This document shows positions 45,811 to 57,800 of a stretch of 64,000 nucleotides of DNA, one piece after another. The notes beneath the pieces are model-generated. The model did no database searches, had not been told where the DNA came from, and worked only from the letters and a program-made list of their open reading frames with translations. The stretch is from Diadema setosum. Taxonomy: Eukaryota > Echinodermata > Echinoidea > Diadematoida > Diadematidae. The stretch covers positions 29,276,173 to 29,340,172 of the forward strand of contig NC_092693.1 in assembly GCF_964275005.1 (NCBI RefSeq), read 5' to 3'. Position 1 is the first letter of the stretch; each line of letters begins with the position of its first letter. The position numbers and the translations under genes are program-made.

Positions 45811-48800
45811 CTGCAGAAAGAGGGACAGGGGACCAGTAGGTATATACTTCATGAGTTTTCATTTTCACAAATTTCATGATTTGAGTACTATTCACAAACT
45901 TGACAACATGATGAAATATAAGCTATCATCCCGATAAGTTTACATAGCAGTGCAAGTGCAGTCAAACCTGTCTATAGCAGGCACCCAAGGGAGATGAAAG
46001 AAGGTGGTCATTACAGACAAGTGGCCACTATATGAAGGTCTTTAAAATGGTTATTCTTGGGGGGGGGGGACTTTTTTTTTAGTGGCTGCGTACGGCTGGC
46101 GGCTGTTTTAGACAGGTGGCTGCTAAGGCAGGTTTGACTGTATAACGAAGTATAGCATGTAAACATGATCATGCATGTGTCTAAATCCTGATTGTGTGTG
46201 TACCTTGTAACTGATACCCTTCATCAAGATTGGTATGATTACGATAACCAACTGGATCTGAGACTCACCTATCCATTGCATAAAAACACAGATCCCCAAT
46301 ATGCCAATAATAAGTACTATAGGATGCAATTCAAGTTCCCCTTTTTGTTCTGGTATTCTGATGACATTGGTTGGTTTATATGTTCTGTCAAGTATTGCCT
46401 TTACAGACAAAGAGTCTTTTAGAGCAAGTTTACAATAATGACACTACAAAAAGTGAAAAAAAAAAAAAAAAACTTCTGTAATGTTAGTTGTTTCAGCCTC
46501 CTTGTTGTCATTCTGACAGCAACATTGCTAAGTTGCAAATGAAATGAATCTGTTAAACCAACAGGAGCTGTTGGTGGGGAAGCAACTTTCAGACCAAAGC
46601 CCCGACCACAGACACAACATATATCAGGTCAGAGTTCAAGGGCACTCATCTTAATACTGACCCATGTTCTTGCGCTTCTGCCCATAAGTGACCTTCCCAT
46701 CGAATTCATCAGCCTTGACCTTCATGGACTTGTCGACCTGGTCGATGGTGACCCCGAGGTGGTCCTCGATGTCGCCCAGGTATTGCATCTCGTTGTACCA
46801 GATGCAGCAGCCACCGTGCTCCTTCAGGGTAGTGTTGTAGCAACCCCGGCCGCGGTTGGAGCATGTGTGGTACCACACCTACAGGCAAGGCACGCATTAC
46901 AGAAGAGAGCATGTTGAGATGTTTTTGGGGGCAAGTTGGCAAGGAGGAGAGAGGTGCGCAACATACTAGCAAATGGTGGGCAAGATCAAGTACTACTACA
47001 AATATCAGCACCCAGAGCAGTGCATGAATTAAAGTAACATGTAGCAGCCACGAGGCCTGTAGACATAAATACAGTCTGTCCATAGCGGCCACCCTAGGAA
47101 CACAGAAAAGAAAGGGCCATTTTAGACAGGTGGCCACTAGAGACGGAGTGTCTTTAACATGTCTTTTCTCTGGGGAGGATTTCTTTTAAGTGGTCATATA
47201 TGGCAGATGGCTGCTTTTGCAGTGCTATTGACAGGTGGCCACTAAAGCAGGGTTGACTGCATCTCACTGGCACTGGCAATAGCACTTGGAGACCATATGG
47301 CAGCAACAAACTACATACTATTAAACTCTTCCAGTCTTTTGGCTGCATATCAGTGGACAATATCATTGACATTCTAAGATGGCAATCCTGAGGGGAAAAT
47401 TTCCACACACATAGATATGTGGATCCAGTGACTGCAGAATGATAGGCCAGCACTAACTGAAAGTTTGAGGAAATTTGGATTGAAGTTCAAAAGTTCATTT
47501 TCTGCAACATTGAAGGAGCCACTTGACTTACTTCCTCCAGAATGTGTGGAGAATATTAACTGCCTTGACATATCTCCCAAGCAGGTTAAGGGGGTTCAGC
47601 AAAAGATAAACTTTGATCAATCTCCCTCTAGACCTGTAAGTAGAAAGTGTAGAACAAACCTTTTCAGGAATCACGGACACCAGTGAGATGGCCAGACCCA
47701 TCCTGCAGGGGTGAGGTGGAGTAGAGTGGAGGGGTGGGACACAGGGGAGTGAGTCAGGTGGAGAGGTGTGTTAGGGTATGGTGGGGGTGGTGTGGTGGAG
47801 ATTGGAATGGCGAAGGGGTGTGTTTGCATGCAGTGGAGGGGTGGTGTGGAGTGAATAGGAGTGGTAGAGGGGTATGTTTGGGTGCAGTGGAGATGTGGTG
47901 TGGAATGGATTGGAGTGGTGGAGGGGTATTTAGGGTGCAGAGGAGGGGTGGTGTGGAGTGGTGGAGGGGTGTAATAAGAAGCAGTGGATGTGTGGCGTGG
48001 AGCGTATTGTAGTGGCGGAGTGCAGTAGAGTGGAGGCGTAGAGTGGAAGGGAGGTGCAATGAAGTGGATGGAGTAAGGGGGGGCAGGTTAGAATGGGTGT
48101 GTGGGTGAAGGGGAGGAAGTACAGTAGGGTGAAATGGAGGGCAAAGGGTGGAGTGCAAAGAGTGGGTGCATGAAGGGGTGGGAAATGTAGATAAAGGCAT
48201 GTGGTGGAAAGGAGTAGAGATAATGAATGAAATGGAAGGGTGGGTGCAGTGGAGAAGTGGCATGTGGAATTTTGGGATGGGTAGTATGGAGGGGGTACTT
48301 ATAGACAGGATTGGTTGGAGTGGGGGGGGGGGGGGCAGGAGAACACGAGTCGCAGTGAAAGGTTTAATGGTGAATGAATGTGGGGTATTGGTGAACGGGG
48401 AGGTACGAGTGGAGGCATTGTGTGTAGATGAGAAAAATACATTACAGTAAATGCATGAAGCTATTGGCAGAAGAAAGCAGTTATTTCTCAGTTTGACATT
48501 TTGCCTAAACAATGTACTGATTTCTCATGACTGCTTTTAACTGATCTATCTACATCATAATCCATTCAGTCATATATTTTCAGTCCATCGTGCCAGGAAC
48601 AAAAACTAGATGCAACGTAAATCATGAAGAAGCTTCTGCTTACACTTTGCCGGCTAAAATTCATTGACTGCCAAAATACAATAATTTGACCAAGAAGTTA
48701 CATTATACCGTAATTATGTCTTGAGCTTCAACCACTCAGTTTTATGAAAATTGAAATACATACTGGACTGTTGTGACCTTTCACCTACTAATTTCCAGTG

Positions 48801-51800
48801 AATTCTACTTTTATTATAACTCTGTGTTTCTCAACCTTTTTTTTCAAAGCTGAAATAGCTTTGAGGCCCACTGGTTGAGAAGCAGGGTTTATACAACAAA
48901 ATGGATTTCATAGTTAGGACGACAATTCACCTATAGACATTGTACACCTCTTCATACAGTATATTATGTTTCATGCACCAGTGATGAGACAACACTATCA
49001 AATATTTGATATCAACAATGAATGCTTAATATACTTTGTAAAAGAAATAAGTGATAGCAGGGAGTTGAAGGCAGAGAAATAATGAAAATATAGAAGAATT
49101 AGATATCTAATGAAAAATCACACTGTTTAGGTAACAAAAATATAGAAAGAGAGCAAAAAGAGCAAGATGAAGAGAGAGAGAAAGAGAGAGGAATGGCAGA
49201 AAAGCAGACTTAAATTTGTTGCACAAATGATGCTCTTGATCACACTCTCAGAGTAGGGAAAACAAACAAATCGACATCGAAAATGAGTTGAGAGTGGCAT
49301 ACCTCTCAGCTCGGCCAACACGTCCAATGCGGTGAACGTAATTCTGCTTCTCATCCGGCATTGTCACGTTGATTACTGCATTATGACATCATAACAGACA
49401 AGAGAATAGTCACAGATTTTGGAGACATTACGAGACAACAGCAGCTGATGGATATATTACCCTTCATGGACATAAAAAAGCACCGATCATTCAGTGTTCC
49501 TAGTAGTAGCCAAGATAAAAATCATGGGCATCCATACTTGGGGCCGGACTTGAACAAACAATCTCCTGATTTACTGAACGCATGTCATATCCACTAGACT
49601 ACTACACTGCCTCCCTACAGCTAGTACTAGTAATTATCCCTTATAGCAGTACTAGGTACTGTGTTCACTAATTTGAATAAGAGACAAGAACAGTCTGTTG
49701 GAAATATGAATTCCACTTTTTCTTGCCATGATAAATTAGATATCCTTTTCTTTTCTTTAAAAAATCTACTGAAACGTAATTAGATGATTAAAAATAAAAC
49801 AATGATACTACTGATTTGATTGCTAATATGTCTGTCCAACTGAGGATTTCTTTTGTACAAGTGTGACATCATCTTTCATACAGTAAAGAAAAAGCCTGGT
49901 ATATGTATGACTGGGACTTGAGCTGACTTGCAAAAGTAATTCACTGGGGGGGGGGGGGGGGAACACTGATCAAACAAAGATTAAAGATATTCATAGAGCA
50001 AACTTTAGGGCCTCACTGCAAAACATGGTGACAATTTGAACTGAACAACGATACAGGCCAGTGTTATGCTAACTAGCCTTTTTAAAATCTATCTCAATAG
50101 TTGTCATGCATGCCGACAGCCTAAGTATACCTCACACACACACATGAAAATCAAATTTGTGTGGGGTGCAAGATGGGGTGCATTGGGCTACCTTTAGAGA
50201 CTTACCGTAGGGAATTCCTTTAACGTCGATACCACGAGCTGCAACGTCTGTACAAATCAGGAAACGCACCTTTTTGTCCTAATGGGAGAAAACGTAACAA
50301 TACAAACAATTTTCTGCTCAGATGGTTCAGACATTGAGAGAATACCTGAGAATGTACTAATGCATCTACCTTATCAACTGTCACATTGATAAGACTTGCA
50401 GGCAAAATTTGGATTACAATATCATTTGATGTCCAGGCATAATTCAGTGAATGGAGGGAAATCCAATAAATAGAATGGTAGATGATTCATAGAAATCTGA
50501 CATGAACAAAAGTTGTGGGATTAGCTTCACATATTTTTGCAAGTAGGTGATATCATTCAAAACCATCTGTTCTGCAAAATAAAAGGATGCACAGAAGTAC
50601 AGATAATAAAAGGGTTAACAAATGGGTACTGCCAAACGAAAGGGTCTAAAAAAGAGCTGGGAATTAAAGGGTTATAGAAACTGCTCTGCAAAATGAAAGG
50701 ATGCACACAGGTTCTGAGAATAAAGGGGTTAACAAATGGGTACTGCCATATCAAAGAGTCTACAAAAGAGATGGGAATAAAAGGGTCATAGAAACTGTTT
50801 TCCAAAATGAAAGGATGCGCAGGGATAGTGAGAGTAAGAGGCTTAAAGGGACTGTACAGTACTGGTTGAGGTGGGGATTCATGTTTTGAACATTCCTAAG
50901 TGAGATAATGAAAAGCCTCTTATGAAATATGAAAGAGCATGTAATTTTAAGAAGGATTTAATGTTTATTTGATGAAAATTGGTGTTCAGATGGTTGAGAT
51001 ATCCAAAAAAGTGCTAATAATAAAAGGCGACATGCCACAACTGTATTAGGATCTCTTTGTTTCACCTTGTTTTTGGATATCTCAGCCATTTCAAAACCGA
51101 TTTTCATCGAATAAACTTTTGATACCCCTTAGAACTGCATGCTCTTTGACATCTCATAGAGTGGTTTCTGAATATCTCGCAAAATGTTAAATGCTAAATC
51201 CTCACCTCGACCAGAACTGTACACACTCTTTAACAAATGGGGATGACTGAGGGGGTCTAGAAAAGAGCTGGGAATGAAAGGGTTATAGAAATGGGTATAC
51301 AAAATGAAAGGGTGTACAGAGGTATTGAAACAAAAGGTTAATGTTTAATAGGAAGACTACAGAATATGAACAGTTTTCATCTTGCTCCTGTAAAGCTACA
51401 TGTCTCCTCTATGACAATCACACATTAAAAAAGGATCCCCCCATTTTTTAGTTTTTGATCAGTGGTTGAGCAAATAATTTAAAGCTTAAAATTCCCTGCT
51501 GTGGACAACACTTTCCTAACTCCATCCCTTCATTTGGCAGCCCATGGGAGAGTTCTTGATTGTGGCTCATCATGATGACAAAGAAATACAGATAAACAAC
51601 AGAAACACATTTTCGCTGATGCACCGAGAGAAACTTGGTATCTGACAGTACATGACGCTCCTACCATGGACATCCACGGCTTCCCTCACCTTGAATTTTT
51701 GCAGGTTTTCCCTGCGCTCCTGTGGCCTCCTGTCGCCATGGAGACAGACGCAAGAGAACTGGTGGTCCGCAGCTGATCGTGGACCTATCAGACACAGATT

Positions 51801-54800
51801 GTAATCAGTGTCAACAAGGTCACTTAATGAAATTTTCATTCTGGCTACAATGTGCATACAATAATTACCATAGAACATATCGGAATATGGAATCTGGTCT
51901 AAACTCACTAGGCTGTGCTGTGTGTGCTTAGCGATTCCACAGTTACCTTATGCATATTATTCCTACTGATGCACACAGACCTGTGTATCATTTGTGTATC
52001 GTGACACATGTGGCCATTTCAAGTAATCTTTGTTATTTATAAAAACCTTAAAACTGGCAAAGTGCATGTTCTTAAAATACCGGTACTGAACATTTTTCAT
52101 GGAAAGTCTGCAAGACCATTCAAATTACTTTTGACTGAAAATGGTGTTAAACTTTTGATCTCAATACACGATATTTTACCTCCGGAATTTTCAGCTGTTG
52201 TTATGTTCATACCAGTTTGCTACACTGCAGCTGCAAAACAGTGGTATGTACATGACACTGTTGCATTCTTGGACTGTGAGTAGTTTCATCCGCATCTTAC
52301 ATCCTCTTTGAAGCCAGAGTAGATGCTTCTGGTGTACTGTATATAAGTTCTTTTTCACATGCAGATATTTTCGTATATGAGGAGCTCAGAGACATTTTTG
52401 TGAGATGTCTTCGTGAAGTGACATCGAGGCTATCTTAAATGCACTTTTACCCCGCCGCACGGCGATATTTTCATGTGTTGTTAAATTCGCGGTCAAATTA
52501 TAGTCACAAAATTCGTGGAAATGAATCCCTTGTGAAAACAACAACTAATACAGTGCTACTAAAGCTACCATTCATTCTTGATACAGATGACTCCCATTGG
52601 GGCATTGTAACGAAGTTCTCGGGGACTGGTAGTTTTCTTTCATTACATCCAAATTTCATTTATTATACAGTCCGACCTCTCTTATCCTGGACATGTCAGG
52701 ACCAGCGCTTGTCTAGATAAGGGATATGGCCAGGTATGAAAACTCAATGTTTTATACACGCAGCTGCCCTCCCAATGGTAGTCACATGTAATCTACTGCA
52801 CGTAATGTACACTTAAAGGGAACCCAAACCCAAAGAACAATGTGGATTGAGTGAAAGCAGTAACATTAGTAGAACACATTAGTGAAAGTTTGAGGAAAAT
52901 CGGACAATCGATGCAAAAGTTATTAATTTTTAAAATGTTGGTGTTGGAACTGCTGGATGAGGAGACTACTAGAGGTTATGACATATGAGTGGACAGCAAT
53001 ATAAAGAAAATATAAAGACAATTCTACAAAATTTTTCGAGAAAATTATACATTTCATCAACTTGATACTGACATATGTTAGGGGCAGCAATTATTCCACC
53101 TGCTTTCTGCAAGCGGTTAGTCGAGTGCTCTTTCATTACGCTAGAAAAGTGAATTTTTGTGGAATTTTCTTAATATTTTCTTTATATTGTCGTCCACTCA
53201 TACGTCATAACCTCTAGTAGTCTCCTCATCCAGCGGTTTCAACACCAAAGCTTTAAAAATTCATAACTTTTGCATCGATTGTCTGATTTTCCTCAAACTT
53301 TCACTGATGTGTTCTACTAATGTTACAGCTTTCACTCAATTCACATTGCTCTTGGGGTTTGGGTTCCCTTTAAGTTCTTTCTTTGCTATCAGCGCAAAAT
53401 TATAGGCAGGTATAATGAAAAGTTTTCTGTCCATGTTCTTGCGGCGATTTGGGGGTAGTGAATGTCTGAATAAATTTATTCAGATGAAAATTTGATGTGA
53501 ATGCATTTATTGAGATGAAAATTTGATGTGAATGCAAATTATGTTGGGAAAATATGTAATTCATGTGAGTTTGTGTAGGAATTTTGTTTGAGTTAAGTCC
53601 CCCTTTTCCCTGAGACTATTAGATTGAAAAAAAAAAAAAATCATGGCGAGATCACCTCCAGATAATGGGAGGCCGGATAGGAGAGGTCAGACTGTAGCTA
53701 AACAGACGAAAGTATATAAAGATATATAAATGATAATTTGGGAACCTGAATTTTTACTTTGGTGCATATAAGACTTTGTTAAAACTGTGTTTGTTATAAC
53801 TGGAGTGTACTGTACACAAGGTGGGGAAGGCACTCACCACCTCCCATATTCTTCAAGTACTGCTCGCAGTTGTCGCAGTCGATCTTGGTTCGGCAGAAGA
53901 TGATGGCTTGGTCCATGCGGTGCTCCTTGATGGCCTGGACCATGTAGTCTATCTTCAGGATCTTCACCCCCTCCGACAGTGTCTCTGCATGGATGGAAAG
54001 GCAGGGAGAGACGTTCTACAGTTTAGTCAGTAGCAGCAGCTTCAGCATATGTGCGCCGGATCGGCGCTTCACGCAATTCCAGGTTTTGAGCAGCTCAAAA
54101 CTCAGCTTTGTGTAAGAGTTTACACAGTATTGCGCTGTTTTACGTAAGTTTTGCATAATTTGTGTAGTTCTTACGCGGACAATGCGCGAAATATGCGTGG
54201 AATATCAGTGATCGTTCACAAAAATGTTGCCACTATCGCGTTCATGCGCGCATCATGCGCGATTCATACTCAGTTCATTAGTGATAATGCACAGATTATG
54301 CGTGGTTTTTCCGTGGACCTCAGTTGTCGCGCACAATCACATATTCGCCCTGTTTGGGGCCTTTGCGTGCCTATGCGCTGAAAGTGAGTGGTTTGTAAGT
54401 GATTTTTGTGTGATCTTTCCATAGTTCTTGTGCAATTCATAGGTGATTTTCATACGTAAATCAGCAAAAATTCTTGACAGAAAAGCACGCAAGACCAAAT
54501 TTCTTGCGTGATTCACGCGTTTACGCGACTTTTGGGCCGTGTGACAGAGCCCTCAGATCAGTTGGTACAAATGCCATGTTATACTGGAAGCAGGGCACAT
54601 TTTGCAGTGTTTTTATCAACGTGCAGTGTGAACAATATTGTCTGTAAGCATTCCATCCCCTACACTCTGTCCCTTGGATAGGACATTAAATGGAGGTCCC
54701 ATGTGTGTGTTAGCCATGACACATGCATGTTAAAAGATCCCACTTCATTCCTTCATCGCAAAGAGCAGGGTGCCAACCTGCTGAAGTGGTCCACCTACCC

Positions 54801-57800
54801 ACCCACACAAGGAAACGGGCGAATGATGCCGACCCCTCATGGTTTGTCCCAAGTGACTAGCAATAGTCAGCAAACTGTATCAATCAGGCATATTGTGTCG
54901 TACACTTGAATGAATCAATGTCAGCCCCTCAGGCAGACATTCTGACATTCAGACATCAGACACAAAATACAGGTCTCGATGTGTGGAAGTTTTATCCTCC
55001 CAGTGAAAACCCAGTGAGGAGAGGTCTCTAGCAAACACAAATACTCCATAATACTCCAAATTACCCCATGTGACAAGAAACAGTGAATGGTATTAAATCA
55101 GGCAAATTAACTCTTTATGTGCCACGTTCGCACGTCTGGCTCAGTCGACGGCGTGCCAACTTCGCATATTCTGCTCAACAAACAAAGCCGCCAAAACCGA
55201 TCGATAAATCGCTAATCCCGCGGTACAATCAAAGCGTTTCTCGCGCTTTTGTTCCTCTCACATACAGCTTGCATTCTATGTGGTGATTGACTATCAAGCG
55301 GTGTTCCCAACTAGATTGCGTGTACATTCTAAGTTTCTGTCACTATTTTATGTGCAAAAGTCATGCCTTTACAGTTATGTAGCAACTGGTAATTCAAAAG
55401 AAAAATTGAAAATAGAATTGTTATACATTGTATACAGAAGCAAAGTTTGGCATTCCTCTTTAACTTTGCTCACTATTATGTCCAGCTTAACAGAAATTTG
55501 CAGAAGTTATACAAATTGGAAAAACAGAATTCTTTCTGAAAGCATGACTACCTTTGTGTCTCAGAATAACGTGGCACACAGGGGGTTTCCACCATGGCAT
55601 ATAAAGAGTTAAGCCACTTGATCGACTAGAACAGGAAGAGCAAATTTATTCTAACTTCACAGTCAGTGTGCTGTGCAATACTAGACTGAGCATCCACAAA
55701 CTTTTCAACAAGACTACATTCATACCAGTTCTAAGCAGACACAAATATCTAGAAGGCAGTTTTGAAAAACACAAAGATAGAATTACGACAACTGAAGCAA
55801 GAGAGGATGAATGTCTCACCTCTGTCATGGCTTCCCCAGCGGGTTTGATCTTGTTTATGAACACCATCAGTCTGCATGGAGAAAATGCAAAACATCTCGA
55901 GTCATTTCACTGCCAAAGGCTCGTCTACAGTAAACATTTCTTTCAAACCAAAGTGATGATCTGAATAAAGATATGACTGTTAAATACTAAATGTCAAATT
56001 GTTCAAACTGATGAAATTCTTCTACCGAGTTGTTTTCATTGCAACTGATTTACAAAGTGCCCTACATTGATGTAATAAGCACTGAATTAATCAGTGTTTC
56101 TAATAGTAGCCATGACAAAAGAATACATGGGCATACATACTCGAACAGGATTTGAACCTATACCCTCCTCATGACCAGACAGGCACAAATGATCTTAAAT
56201 TCATTAACACCAGCGAGCTTCCGCCCGAGAGCCAGAGCTTGTTGTAGTCCTTATAGCATTGACAAATTGCCCTATGTAGATGTAAATTGTCCTAAATCAA
56301 TGTTTGCCCATGAATTCTTTTGTCATGGCTACTATTACGTTGATCAATCGGTTACAAATGTTACATTTACTAACAATATCATTTATCATTCAAGAGAGCG
56401 TCTAGAGTGAAACTAAATGACATTTCAGTCATGTGACTAGGAAGAAATTTGGGACATTGTATTCTGGATGTCAAAGTCACAAGAAAAATTACTTTATTAC
56501 TAAAACTATTGCTAAAAACTACATTGTATTTTGCACACAGAGTTTATGTTTAAGAATCAGAAAATGACAATTAAATCAATTTTTGGTGAGAGATCCACCG
56601 TAACAAAGTAAGTCAATCACTGTGTCAGTGAATGAATGGAATCACTGGTTAGGAATCAATGAAGCCTTTATGACAAAAAAAAAAAAAAAACATATGAAGG
56701 AATCTATTCATTTTCTACCTACTGAGGAGATGAACTCACCTGAACCTTACCACCATTCCTCTGCCATGTTGTATCCTCTCTGGGATCCACTCTACACACC
56801 TACAATCAACATAGAAAACACTGAAAATGAGACACATATATACATGTTGTACTGTCAACAAGGATGCCAGTTTGAATCACAGAGAGAGTCTGAAACACAT
56901 CTACATGAAGCTCCTTTGTACATGAAAAAGGCCTAACCTTTGTAACTGCCAGGGCCTGAATTCAGGCTTTTGCCTGAAAATTGGCATCCCTGAGTAAGCC
57001 TTGTAACAGTCAACATTGCACTTGCCAATGCCAAGGAAAAAAAACTCCTGATTTTGTGTTTATGTTGTTTTAGAAATCCTTTGTGTAAATTGACGCTCAC
57101 AAGTCGGCGCACTGCCTATGTCAAAACAATTTCTTTGTCCCAACTGGGGAAATCCTGTATCAAGTATCAACTACCATGCGTATGTCAGCAAGTATTTTTT
57201 GCAACCAAAAACAATAGACACAACAAGAATACTCAATGTGGTTCACTCCTCTGCAGTATTGTCTTACAATACATCTATGAATCAACATGTGGCATACAGA
57301 TACTTGTGGTTTGTGTGTAATCATGTCAAAACCAAATAATAAATGTCTGTGTCTTTTGTGCTTATCATGCTCCTTAACACACTCTGCATGATAAGTTGTT
57401 TCTGACTGTTCGAAGTCTGTACTCAAAATGAATTATGGAGGACATTTTAAGAAATCCCCTGATTTTCTTATTTCATTTGTCTCTGCTTATAGCAATGAAA
57501 GTGATAATGATCATTTCAATATGAGTATCATTGTGATTGTTAATCCCGGAAGAGCATTTATGGATGAAGTAATTTAACTTCATGTTCTGATCAGCATTTA
57601 CACTTAGATTGCACCAACACTTCTCTGTACAGCATCAAAAATTTAAACGGTAACTTCAAGGAGACAGAGAGGTAACCAAAACTGTGCTTGGGTCTTGAGA
57701 ATTTTGTTTGACTAACTATGACTAAGATATCATAACATGTTGTCCTTGCAGGATGCATATAACCTTATGTTGGTGAAACATTAAAGCCATCTCGCATTAT

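Noticed and set aside
47154..47453. 99-codon - strand ORF in a DDX1 intron
   Set aside because: Overlaps a MITE; the DDX1 reading frame closes without it.
47754..48512. 252-codon - strand ORF rich in His/Pro/Ser/Thr
   Set aside because: It is a translation of the 54-bp G-rich minisatellite and adjacent repeat; intronic to DDX1.
49545..49617. Functional tRNA gene
   Set aside because: A and B boxes are present but the body continues into a SINE shared with another copy, and arms do not pair convincingly.
50567..51345. CRISPR-like array
   Set aside because: Unit is 114 bp with no repeat-spacer alternation, in an animal intron.
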